Below are positions 1-5,205 of a stretch of DNA of 5,205 bases, piece by piece (the stretch's first letter is position 1; every line of letters begins with the position of its first letter). Under the pieces are notes generated by a model. It had not been told where the DNA came from. It did not search any database and saw nothing but the letters and a program-made list of their open reading frames with translations. Source of the stretch: Vulcanimicrobiota bacterium (GTDB taxonomy: Bacteria; Vulcanimicrobiota; Vulcanimicrobiia; Vulcanimicrobiales; Vulcanimicrobiaceae); assembly GCA_019237435.1 (NCBI GenBank), contig JAFAHB010000169.1, positions 1 through 5,205 of the forward strand, written 5' to 3'. A program made the translations under genes and the position numbers.

Positions 1-1
1 G

Positions 2-907
2 CTGCTGCAATGCAACCTAGCGTGCGCAGGCTGCGGTAAGATTCAGCATCCCGACGACATTTTGCGCCGGCGCCTAAGCGTGGAAGAGTGCATTGCCGCC
101 GTCGAGGAATGCGGCGCGCCGATGGTTTCGATCGCGGGCGGCGAGCCGCTCGTTCACGAGCACATGCCGCAAATCGTCGAAGAGCTCGTCAAGCGTAAGA
201 AGTTTGTGTTCCTCTGCACCAACGCGCTGCTGCTGAAGAAGAAGATTCATCTCTTCAAGCCGTCGGTGTATTTCGTTTGGATGATACACCTGGACGGGAT
301 GCGAGATCGTCACGATCAGTCCGTTTGCCGGCAGGGCGTCTTCGACAAAGCCATCGACGCCATCAGGGAAGCGAAGGCGCGGGGCTTCCGCGTTTTTACG
401 AACACGACGTTTTTCGATCAGGACGGCCCCGAATCGATTCGCGAGGTCTTGGACTACCTCAACGACGAGATCAAAGTGGACATGATGCAGATCTCTCCCG
501 CCTATGCGTACGAAAAGGCGCCGGACCAAGAACACTTTCTCGGCGTCAGGCGGACACACGAGATTTTCCAAGCGGCGTTCGCAGGCGAGAAACGCAAGAG
601 GTGGCGGCTCAATCACAGCCCCCTATACCTCGACTTTCTCGAGGGCAAGGTCGATTTTGAGTGCACGCCCTGGGGCATTCCCTGTTACACGGTTTTCGGC
701 TGGCAGCGGCCGTGCTATCTGATGAGCAAAGAGAGCTACGCGCGCACCTACCAGGAGTTGCTCGACGAGACCGATTGGTCGAAGTACGGACGCGGGAGGC
801 ATCCGTCGTGCGAGAATTGCATGGCACACTGCGGATACGAGCCTACCGCCGTGCTGCGCACGACCTCATCGGTGAAGGAGTCGCTTCGGGCCGCCTTCGG
901 AAACTAA
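2..907 (+). CDS. hpnH: Adenosylhopane synthase HpnH, radical SAM protein (5' partial)
   Basis: The enzyme adds the 5'-deoxyadenosyl radical from S-adenosylmethionine to diploptene, giving adenosylhopane, the first step of side-chain extension in C35 hopanoid synthesis. The open frame runs from the window edge, and 301 residues are visible. Visible residues 4-11 read CNLACAGC, the CxxxCxxC motif that binds the radical SAM [4Fe-4S] cluster, followed by GKIQHP as in HpnH. GGEPL at 46-50 is the SAM-contact motif and LCTNALLL lies near 71-78. The C-terminus carries CENCMAHCGYEPTA (cysteines 270, 273, 277), typical of the DUF3463 tail of HpnH. By family length, roughly 30-45 N-terminal residues lie outside the window. 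The first in-frame start-like codon inside the window, TTG at 62, falls after the cluster motif and is not the true start. The gene ends with TAA 12 bases before the phosphoesterase. Identification is by motif and overall sequence recognition. Confidence 0.95.
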   Translation: MLQCNLACAGCGKIQHPDDILRRRLSVEECIAAVEECGAPMVSIAGGEPLVHEHMPQIVEELVKRKKFVFLCTNALLLKKKIHLFKPSVYFVWMIHLDGMRDRHDQSVCRQGVFDKAIDAIREAKARGFRVFTNTTFFDQDGPESIREVLDYLNDEIKVDMMQISPAYAYEKAPDQEHFLGVRRTHEIFQAAFAGEKRKRWRLNHSPLYLDFLEGKVDFECTPWGIPCYTVFGWQRPCYLMSKESYARTYQELLDETDWSKYGRGRHPSCENCMAHCGYEPTAVLRTTSSVKESLRAAFGN

Positions 908-919
908 CGAGCAGATCGC

Positions 920-2284
920 GTGAACCGAGCGTTTATCCTCGCGGCGCTCGCCGGCGCCGCCCCGGCGGGTTGTGCCGGAACGCCGACGGCGCAGGGTCCT
1001 GCGCCGTTTATTCCAGGCGCTGGGCCACGTGCCGGCCGCGCGCTGTTTCAAGTGCACGCGACGAGCAAGATCCAGCACGTCATCGTCATCGTGCAGGAAA
1101 ATCGGACGGTCGACAATCTCTTTCAATTTCTGCCCGGCGCCTCGACACAGTCCTGGGGATATAACTCGTACGGACAGCGCGTGACGCTGCAGCCGGAAGA
1201 GCTGACCGCACCCTACGATCCCGGGCACAACCATATCAGGAACTGGAAAGCCGAATATAACTACGGGCAGTTCAACGGCTTCAACCTAGATTCGTCAAGC
1301 TGCCGTAACGAGCGCGAGTGTCCGCCGCCGCAGCAGCGGGCTTATGCCTACGTCCCGATGGGCGAGATTCAGCCGTACTATACAATGGCGCAAACCTATA
1401 CGTTCGGCGATAACATGTTTCAGACGAATCAGGGGCCGAGCTTTCCCGCACACCAGTACCTTGTCAGCGGCACGTCGACCATTTACGATCGTGCGTCCGA
1501 GCAGGCGGCCGAAAATCCGGGCCGCCAACTCGGGGGTTGCGACTCGCCGCGCGGGACCCAGGTCAAGCTGATCGATACACGCGGCTTCGAGAGGGAGAAA
1601 GCGTTTCCGTGTTTTGAGCGCAGCTCGATTTTCACGTTGCTCGACCAAGCGGGAATCAGTTGGAAGTACTATCAGGTGAAGGTAGGACCGGGTCTTTGGA
1701 ATGGGGTTGACGCGCTCAAGCCGATCTGGCAGAACAAATTCGAATACGCTGAGAATGTCGTTGAGCCGCCGTCGCAAGTGCTGACTGACGTTTTTGAGGG
1801 ACGACTCGCCTCTGTGGTCTTCGTTACCCCGACGGCGGCTGCATCCGACCACGGCCAAATCACCGACGGATCCGGCCCCTCGTGGGTCGCCTCGGTCGTC
1901 AATACGGTCGGCTACTCTCCATATTGGAACACGACGGCGATCATCGTGACCTGGGACGATTGGGGCGGCTGGTTCGACCACGTCGTTCCTACCGTACGCA
2001 ATCCGTACGAGCTCGGCTTTCGCGTCCCGTTGCTGGTGATCTCGCCATATGCGAAGGCTGGCTACGTTTCGCACGTGAACTACGAGTTCGGCAGCATTCT
2101 CAAGTTCATCGAGAAGACGTTTGGTCTCGGCTCCCTCGGAACGACCGATAAAAACGCAAACAATTTGACCGATTGCTTCAACTTCGGCGCGAAGCCGCAT
2201 CACTTCAAGCGCATCGCGTCCCCGCTCTCGGCGCACTACTTTTTGGCGCTGCCGCCCGACAACCGCAGCCCCGACAACGACTAA
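920..2284 (+). CDS. Exported phosphoesterase / acid phosphatase (PF04185 family)
   Basis: This is a 454-residue member of the alkaline-phosphatase-like superfamily branch that includes Francisella AcpA and bacterial phospholipases C. It probably hydrolyses phosphomonoesters or phospholipids outside the cytoplasm; the substrate cannot be read from sequence. QENRTVDNLF at 59-68 matches the family N-terminal motif; E60 and N61 are candidate metal ligands. NQGPSFPAHQY at 170-180 contains S174, a candidate nucleophile. SDHG is at 309-312, and TWDDWGGWFDH at 344-354 gives the D346-D347 metal pair. RVPLLVISPYAK at 368-379 and a C-terminal NLTDCFNF are also family-like. The N-terminus has a short hydrophobic export signal ending PAGC (Cys18). 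The -3 residue is Pro rather than Leu/Val/Ile, so lipidation is doubtful and signal peptidase I cleavage is possible. The GTG start is chosen because it precedes the signal peptide. No good Shine-Dalgarno is visible, which suggests coupling to hpnH translation. Confidence 0.9.
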   Translation: MNRAFILAALAGAAPAGCAGTPTAQGPAPFIPGAGPRAGRALFQVHATSKIQHVIVIVQENRTVDNLFQFLPGASTQSWGYNSYGQRVTLQPEELTAPYDPGHNHIRNWKAEYNYGQFNGFNLDSSSCRNERECPPPQQRAYAYVPMGEIQPYYTMAQTYTFGDNMFQTNQGPSFPAHQYLVSGTSTIYDRASEQAAENPGRQLGGCDSPRGTQVKLIDTRGFEREKAFPCFERSSIFTLLDQAGISWKYYQVKVGPGLWNGVDALKPIWQNKFEYAENVVEPPSQVLTDVFEGRLASVVFVTPTAAASDHGQITDGSGPSWVASVVNTVGYSPYWNTTAIIVTWDDWGGWFDHVVPTVRNPYELGFRVPLLVISPYAKAGYVSHVNYEFGSILKFIEKTFGLGSLGTTDKNANNLTDCFNFGAKPHHFKRIASPLSAHYFLALPPDNRSPDND

Positions 2285-2296
2285 CGCCTTTCACGT

Positions 2297-2370
2297 GTCA
2301 TCCTGAGTCCTTCGACTCGCTACGCTCGCTCAGGATAAACTCCGGCGCGAACGCGCGGGAGTCGAAGGAC
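2297..2370 (+). repeat. REP-like interleaved palindromic intergenic element
   Basis: Two inverted repeats interlock in the gap between the phosphoesterase and propeller genes. The 12-bp arm GTCCTTCGACTC (2307-2318) pairs perfectly with GAGTCGAAGGAC (2359-2370). The 7-bp arm TCCTGAG (2301-2307) pairs with CTCAGGA (2329-2335). A third small near-perfect hairpin (2341-2360, AA loop, one mismatch) sits inside the large one. A CTCGCT-acg-CTCGCT direct repeat occupies 2316-2330. The layout looks like one element opening with GTCATCCTGAG and closing with GAGTCGAAGGAC, with an inverted copy of the same kind nested inside. Similar CTTCGACTCGCT/CTCAGGAT palindromes are scattered between genes in many environmental bacteria. 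There is no T-run, so it is not a canonical terminator. The two main stems cannot form fully at the same time. Confidence 0.8.
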
Positions 2371-2400
2371 CACGACGCCTACTGCTAAATTACTCCCGCG

Positions 2401-2406
2401 AAGGAG
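2401..2406 (+). promoter_or_regulatory. Ribosome binding site of propeller lipoprotein gene
   Basis: AAGGAG lies 6 bases before the ATG at 2413. It fixes that start, which also places a signal peptide at the N-terminus. No convincing -35/-10 pair is seen in the 30 bases between the palindromic element and this site. Confidence 0.85.
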
Positions 2407-2412
2407 ATCATC

Positions 2413-3426
2413 ATGGTATTCAGGAGCAGATTACCCGGTTTCTGCGTGGCGCTAGCCACCTTCGTTCTTCCCGCCTGCGCTGGTCAAAACGGCCTCGGCG
2501 GAGCCTCGAACCCTCCTCAACTAAGAATAGACAACGTGACAGGCGTTGCGACGCAGAGCATTGTAACGAAGCTCAACTTGCCCCGCACGGACGGATGGAT
2601 CTCGCCTGACGTTGGCCGCAACGAGAGACTCGTGTACGTGTCGGATCAGGACAGCAACGCCGTCGAAATCTACAAAGCCGGCGTGAGCAACCCGCAGCCC
2701 ATCGGTCAAATCACGAACGGGATTAGCACTCCGGACGGCCTCGGCATGGATAAGCGAGGCAACCTCTACGTAAGCAACGCGGCGGCAACGACCGTCACCG
2801 TCTATCATCCCCTGAAGACGACGCCGTTTGAGACCTACACCCCGGGTCAGAATCCGGTTAATGTCATCGTCGGCGCCGACGACCGCGTATACATCGCGCA
2901 AGGATTCGAGGGATGCATCTGCATCACCGAGTATCCGCCGCACAGCACGACCCCCGATCTAACCATCCAGCTCAGTCAAACCGGCGGGTCTCCGATGGAT
3001 CTGGCGCTGGACTCGTCCGACAACTTGTACGTCACCCTCACTAATGCTACCGTCTATGAGTTTCAACCGGGTCAAACGACCGGAACGAACCTGGGCTTAG
3101 CCGGATTGACCAACCCGCGAGGCATCGGCTTCGATGAAAAAGGCGATCTGGTCGTGGCGAACGACACGCTGAATTTCGTTCAAGGTTACATTCAGATCTA
3201 TCCTCCGGGCCAAACGCAGTATAGCAAGCAGTTCTCCGCAGGCCCGCAACCGTTTGAGCTGACATTTGGACGTCGCGACAAGTTCATGTACGTTGCCGAC
3301 GTCAGCTACGGCAGCACCGGTTACGTTGCGATCTTCCGGGCTGAGCGCGGTTGGAAACAGACCGGAACGATCTCACAGGGCCTGCTTCAGCCGCTCGGAG
3401 TGGCTCTAAGCCCGAAATCACTCTGA
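2413..3426 (+). CDS. Predicted lipoprotein with NHL/SMP-30-like six-bladed beta-propeller
   Basis: This 337-residue exported protein has no enzymatic function that can be assigned. Residues 1-21 form a signal peptide ending VLPAC with Cys22 as the predicted lipidated residue; Pro at -2 is somewhat unusual for a lipobox. The body consists of about six degenerate blades of the form 'position-G-D-x-x-LYV-x-N-...-V-x-x-Y-x-P'. They are roughly 71-90 (LVYVSDQDSNAVEIY), 105-133 (NLYVSNAAATTVTVY), 147-177 (RVYIAQGFEG...EY), 193-222 (NLYVTLTNATVYEF), 233-266 (LVVANDTLNF...IY) and 279-310 (FMYVADVSYG...IF). A last strand at 326-334 may close the ring. Such propellers act as binding scaffolds or as lactonase-like/extracellular sensor domains. 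The gene is separated from the next exported-protein gene by only 48 bases, so the two are probably cotranscribed. CIC at 168-170 in blade 3 is a local oddity that could form or join a disulfide. Confidence 0.85.
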   Translation: MVFRSRLPGFCVALATFVLPACAGQNGLGGASNPPQLRIDNVTGVATQSIVTKLNLPRTDGWISPDVGRNERLVYVSDQDSNAVEIYKAGVSNPQPIGQITNGISTPDGLGMDKRGNLYVSNAAATTVTVYHPLKTTPFETYTPGQNPVNVIVGADDRVYIAQGFEGCICITEYPPHSTTPDLTIQLSQTGGSPMDLALDSSDNLYVTLTNATVYEFQPGQTTGTNLGLAGLTNPRGIGFDEKGDLVVANDTLNFVQGYIQIYPPGQTQYSKQFSAGPQPFELTFGRRDKFMYVADVSYGSTGYVAIFRAERGWKQTGTISQGLLQPLGVALSPKSL

Positions 3427-3460
3427 GGGACCCGGCCGCGCGCGGTATTCGCATCTGCGA

Positions 3461-3466
3461 AAGGAG
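3461..3466 (+). promoter_or_regulatory. Ribosome binding site of GloVer gene, next to a small hairpin
   Basis: AAGGAG lies 8 bases before the GTG at 3475 and supports that start. A perfect inverted repeat, TTCGCA-tc-TGCGAA at 3448-3461, ends on the first A of the site, so a small stem (5 bp with a 4-base loop in practice) would abut it. Whether the stem affects translation is unknown. The 48-base gap upstream shows no clear promoter. Confidence 0.8.
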
Positions 3467-3474
3467 CTAAGCGG

Positions 3475-4713
3475 GTGAATCGTTTGAAGCTTGACCGCTG
3501 TGCGCTCAGAGTTAGCGTATTGGCGACATTGCTTGCCGGATGCGGCGGGTTGCAGCCGTCAATCAGCCCTCCGCCTGCGATGCCGCGCAGCGTGGAAATG
3601 GCGCAAGGCGTAGCGCCTGCATCGTCCTACGGAGTGCTGTTGCGCTTCCTCCCCCACGACGGAGGGCAGCCGGAAGCGGGTTTGCTCGACGTCGACGGCA
3701 CGCTGTACGGCACGACGTATTACGGCGGCATAAACGGCCTTGGAACCGTCTTTAGCGTAACGACCGCCGGCACGAAAAAGGTGCTCCACCGGTTCACCGG
3801 TCTCGACGGCGAGTGGCCGTACGCGGGCTTGATCGCCGTCAACGGCACGCTGTACGGCACCACCCACTACGGCGGACCGCATAATGCCGGCATTGTTTTC
3901 AGCATCACGACGACCGGCGAGGAGAAAGTGCTCTACGGCTTCGGTAACGGTTCCCAAGACGGGACGTACCCGGTGGCCGGGTTGATCGACGTGAACGGCA
4001 CCCTGTACGGCACGACCTATATGGGTGGCACGAAGAATTACGGAACCATCTTTAGCCTAACGACGACCGGCATAGAGAAGGTGCTCTATAGTTTTCGTGG
4101 CGGCTCCGACGGGTCTTATCCGGCGGCCGGATTGATCGACGTCAATGACGCGCTGTACGGCACGACCTATGAAGGAGGCTCGGGGTGTGCCAGCGGTTGC
4201 GGGACGGTCTTCCGCGTGACGAAGACCGGAAAAGAGAAGGTGCTGCACCGGTTCGACGCCTCCGCCGACGGAGCGGCGCCGTCGGCGGGCTTACTGAGCG
4301 TCAATGGCACGCTGTACGGCACGACGGTTTACGGCGGCTCGAAATGCGGCAGCACCGGCGGTTGCGGAACCGTCTTTAGCGTCACGACGACCGGCAAAGA
4401 GAACGTTCTGTACAGTTTCGGCGGCGGCTCCGACGGCGGGTATCCGTGGGCGGGCTTGGTCCACCGCAGCGGCAGGCTGTACGGGACGACCGCTTACGGC
4501 GGCGCGAATGCTGACGGAACCGTCTTTAGCGTTACGGCGACCGGCGAGGAAAAGGTACTGTACAGTTTCAGCGGTGGCGACGCCGATGGGGAGAATCCGT
4601 TTGCGGGCTTGATCGACGTCAAAGGCACGTTGTACGGAACGACCTATTACGGCGGGAATTCCAGGTGCTTCCATTCCCGCGGCTGCGGAATCGTTTTTGC
4701 CTTGACTCCTTAG
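3475..4713 (+). CDS. Lipoprotein with seven tandem GloVer (TIGR03803-type) repeats
   Basis: This 412-residue exported protein consists almost entirely of the repeat known from Gloeobacter and Verrucomicrobia proteins ('choice-of-anchor tandem repeat GloVer-containing protein'); its function is not established. Residues 1-22 are a signal peptide with a textbook lipobox LAGC (20-23), so Cys23 is the likely lipidated residue and the protein is membrane-anchored. After a Pro/Ser-rich linker (24-60), seven units begin with DG at residues 62, 111, 162, 212, 265, 320 and 371. Each follows DGxxPxAGLIxVNGTLYGTT, then YGG, GTVFSVTTTG and EKVLYSF. The array probably folds as a beta-propeller, although seven blades is an inference. 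Units 4, 5 and 7 carry a cysteine pair (238/242, 291/297, 398/404) in the loop after YGG. The GTG start is supported by AAGGAG 8 bases upstream. The stop overlaps the convergent GntR gene by 4 bases. Confidence 0.93.
   Translation: MNRLKLDRCALRVSVLATLLAGCGGLQPSISPPPAMPRSVEMAQGVAPASSYGVLLRFLPHDGGQPEAGLLDVDGTLYGTTYYGGINGLGTVFSVTTAGTKKVLHRFTGLDGEWPYAGLIAVNGTLYGTTHYGGPHNAGIVFSITTTGEEKVLYGFGNGSQDGTYPVAGLIDVNGTLYGTTYMGGTKNYGTIFSLTTTGIEKVLYSFRGGSDGSYPAAGLIDVNDALYGTTYEGGSGCASGCGTVFRVTKTGKEKVLHRFDASADGAAPSAGLLSVNGTLYGTTVYGGSKCGSTGGCGTVFSVTTTGKENVLYSFGGGSDGGYPWAGLVHRSGRLYGTTAYGGANADGTVFSVTATGEEKVLYSFSGGDADGENPFAGLIDVKGTLYGTTYYGGNSRCFHSRGCGIVFALTP
3658..4710 (+). repeat. Seven in-frame coding repeats (GloVer units)
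   Basis: The units begin at 3658, 3805, 3958, 4108, 4267, 4432 and 4585, with lengths of 147, 153, 150, 159, 165, 153 and 126 bases; the last lacks the final strand. The conserved core is similar at DNA level too, for example CTGTACGGCACGACCTAT in units 3 and 4 with close variants elsewhere. This fits duplication of a coding unit followed by divergence. Length changes are in multiples of three and fall mainly in the loop after YGG. This is a protein-coding repeat, not a CRISPR array or satellite. Confidence 0.93.
4652..4680 (+). repeat. 8-bp hairpin near the 3' end of the GloVer gene
   Basis: GCGGGAAT (4652-4659) pairs perfectly with ATTCCCGC (4673-4680) across a 13-base loop, inside the codons of the last cysteine loop. 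A T5 run follows at 4694-4698, 14 bases past the stem. That is too far for a canonical intrinsic terminator. The hairpin is noted because the convergent overlap leaves no intergenic space for a terminator. Confidence 0.35.
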
Positions 4714-5093
4714 TATCTGATGTAGATCGGATTGGCGTCGGAGTCTTCGATCTGCAAAACGGTTGAGGGGGAATGGGCTGCCTCGACGAGACCCTGCATG
4801 CCGGCGAGCGGCATGCCCGAGAGGGGTGCCCCGCCGTTGACGCGCACCCCGGCGCCTCGCACCGAACGAATCAGGCCGCTTGCAATCAGTTCGCTGTAAG
4901 CCGTAACGACGGTGTTGCGCGAGACGCGCAAAATTCTCGCAAGTGAGCGCGACGAGGGCAATCGCGCCTCCCGGTCGAGCGTCCCGGCAGCGATCGACGC
5001 CGCGATCTGCCGTGCGATTTGCCGGTGGAGCGGTTCTTGACCGCCGCGCTCCAAGACGACGTAGGGCACCCGCGTCTCGGTGCGCGCAATCAA
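4710..5093 (-). CDS. Short GntR-family transcriptional regulator
   Basis: This 127-residue protein binds DNA through an N-terminal GntR winged helix and is expected to be cytoplasmic and dimeric. EPLHRQIARQIAASIAAGTL (about 20-39) is the first helix region. ARLPSSRSLARILRVSRNTV (43-62) covers the helix-turn-helix with recognition-helix start VSRNTV. GLIRSVRGAGVRVN (73-86) is the wing. The sequence most resembles the DNA-binding part of MocR/PdxR-type regulators, but the large aminotransferase domain of those proteins is absent. Only a 41-residue tail (87-127) follows, so in size it resembles YtrA-like short GntR proteins. The start is TTG, chosen because a perfect AGGAGG lies 7 bases upstream on the minus strand. 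It is divergent from the VOC gene 77 bases away, its most likely target, and convergent with the GloVer gene. The effector is unknown. The tail appears native, because the frame ends cleanly and no aminotransferase remnant follows. Confidence 0.88.
   Translation of the reverse strand: MIARTETRVPYVVLERGGQEPLHRQIARQIAASIAAGTLDREARLPSSRSLARILRVSRNTVVTAYSELIASGLIRSVRGAGVRVNGGAPLSGMPLAGMQGLVEAAHSPSTVLQIEDSDANPIYIRY
4796..4816. repeat. Perfect 8-bp inverted repeat in the GntR tail coding region
   Basis: GCATGCCG (4796-4803) and CGGCATGC (4809-4816) form a perfect stem with the 5-base loop GCGAG. On the minus strand it lies in the codons for the near-symmetric GMPLAGMQ tail segment (93-100). No T-run follows on either strand, so it is not a canonical terminator. 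It lies 82 bases past the GloVer stop and could cap a read-through GloVer transcript. It may also be chance. Confidence 0.4.
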
Positions 5094-5100
5094 AAGTGGT

Positions 5101-5106
5101 CCTCCT
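5101..5106 (-). promoter_or_regulatory. Ribosome binding site of the GntR gene
   Basis: On the minus strand this reads AGGAGG, a consensus site 7 bases before the TTG at 5093-5091. It decides the non-ATG start, since there is no better in-frame start upstream. Confidence 0.85.
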
Positions 5107-5120
5107 GCGTGGCTCTTTTC

Positions 5121-5126
5121 ATTCTA
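5121..5126 (-). promoter_or_regulatory. Candidate -10 element for the GntR gene
   Basis: The minus strand reads TAGAAT, five of six matches to TATAAT, about 14 bases upstream of the Shine-Dalgarno. A matching -35 is not evident; the 17-bp-spaced hexamer (minus strand of 5144-5149) is poor. That hexamer overlaps the ATCATGAT palindrome, so a regulator bound there could block this promoter. Confidence 0.4.
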
Positions 5127-5139
5127 CACGAAATGGCGC

Positions 5140-5147
5140 ATCATGAT
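5140..5147. promoter_or_regulatory. Candidate operator palindrome between GntR and VOC genes
   Basis: ATCATGAT is a perfect 8-bp palindrome roughly in the middle of the divergent region 5094-5170. It is short, and its flanks do not extend the symmetry beyond one further pair (5138/5149). Its position near both promoters makes it the best visible candidate binding site for the GntR protein. Its right part, CATGAT (5142-5147), could also be a weak -10 for the rightward gene. Confidence 0.35.
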
Positions 5148-5157
5148 CCCGTACCGT

Positions 5158-5164
5158 AAAGGAG
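5158..5164 (+). promoter_or_regulatory. Ribosome binding site of the VOC gene
   Basis: AAAGGAG lies 6 bases before the ATG at 5171 and supports a real gene start at the very edge of the window. Confidence 0.8.
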
Positions 5165-5170
5165 AAGAAC

Positions 5171-5205
5171 ATGATTTCAGGCGGCAACGCAACGATTTTC
5201 GTTTC
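5171..5205 (+). CDS. Probable VOC-family (glyoxalase/bleomycin-resistance fold) protein, 3' partial
   Basis: Only 11 full codons are visible, reading MISGGNATIFV with the next codon beginning TC. This matches the usual first beta strand of VOC-family proteins, which often begin 'MI-x-GG-x-ATI-x-V' before a 'DMDRAVxFY' helix. The family includes metal-dependent isomerases, dioxygenases and drug-binding proteins, and the reaction cannot be told from this fragment. The gene is divergent from the GntR regulator, which probably controls it. The start is supported by AAAGGAG at the right distance. The family call rests on 11 residues and should be treated as a lead. Confidence 0.6.
   Translation, partial: MISGGNATIFV

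Noticed and set aside
74..616. Minus-strand open frame (180 codons) opposite hpnH
   Set aside because: It is fully antisense to conserved radical SAM motifs, with no recognisable domain of its own; a shadow.
1295..2236. Long minus-strand open frame (313 codons) opposite the phosphoesterase
   Set aside because: The plus-strand frame has clear family motifs. The antisense translation is Arg-rich, low in recognisable structure, and typical of a shadow frame in GC-rich DNA.
2297..2370. Palindrome as an intrinsic terminator of the phosphoesterase gene
   Set aside because: The stems are not followed by a T-run, and the interleaved architecture fits a REP-like element better.
2173..2388. Plus-strand 71-codon frame running across the phosphoesterase end into the palindromic gap
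   Set aside because: It is out of frame with the real gene, lacks a ribosome binding site, and most of its length overlaps confirmed coding sequence.
3658..4710. Regularly spaced repeats that could suggest a CRISPR array
   Set aside because: The units are about 150 bases long, in frame, and encode the GloVer protein repeat. There are no short identical repeats with unique spacers.
4710..5093. GntR gene as a broken MocR/PdxR regulator missing its aminotransferase domain
   Set aside because: The frame ends cleanly next to the GloVer stop with no downstream aminotransferase remnant, and the GloVer gene fills that DNA intact. A naturally short regulator is simpler.

Overview
The window is GC-rich, gene-dense bacterial DNA holding six protein genes. 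Four are complete (a GntR-type regulator and three exported proteins) and two are cut by the window edges. The mix of hopanoid chemistry, exported lipoproteins, an SMP-30/NHL-like lipoprotein and a tandem GloVer (TIGR03803-type) repeat protein, together with GTG/TTG starts, fits a soil or environmental diderm. Candidatus Eremiobacterota (WPS-2) is my best guess, with Acidobacteriota or a similar phylum as the alternative. This rests on family content alone and is an inference.

Layout. 2-907 (+) is the 3' part of hpnH, the radical SAM adenosylhopane synthase. 920-2284 (+) is an exported PF04185-type phosphoesterase/acid phosphatase that starts on GTG 12 bases after the hpnH stop, in the same frame and without a clear Shine-Dalgarno. 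2285-2412 is an intergenic gap filled by a 74-bp REP-like interleaved palindrome (2297-2370) and a strong ribosome binding site. 2413-3426 (+) is a predicted lipoprotein with a six-bladed NHL/SMP-30-like propeller. 3475-4713 (+) is a predicted lipoprotein made of seven GloVer repeats, three of which carry an extra cysteine pair. 4710-5093 (-) is a short GntR-family regulator that overlaps the GloVer stop codon by 4 bases, tail to tail. 5094-5170 is a 77-bp divergent control region. 5171 to the window end (+) is the first 11 codons of a probable VOC (glyoxalase/bleomycin-resistance fold) protein.

How the genes fit together. Three consecutive co-directional genes encode exported proteins, so the centre of the window looks like an envelope/secretion block downstream of a hopanoid (membrane lipid) gene. 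A functional link between hpnH and the exported proteins is not shown. The GntR/VOC pair is a classic divergent regulator-target arrangement with an 8-bp palindrome between the genes. I found no RNA gene, CRISPR array, insertion sequence or canonical intrinsic terminator. I do not see a clear novel system. The points most worth a second look are the palindromic intergenic element, the cysteine-paired GloVer repeats and the small GntR/VOC module.
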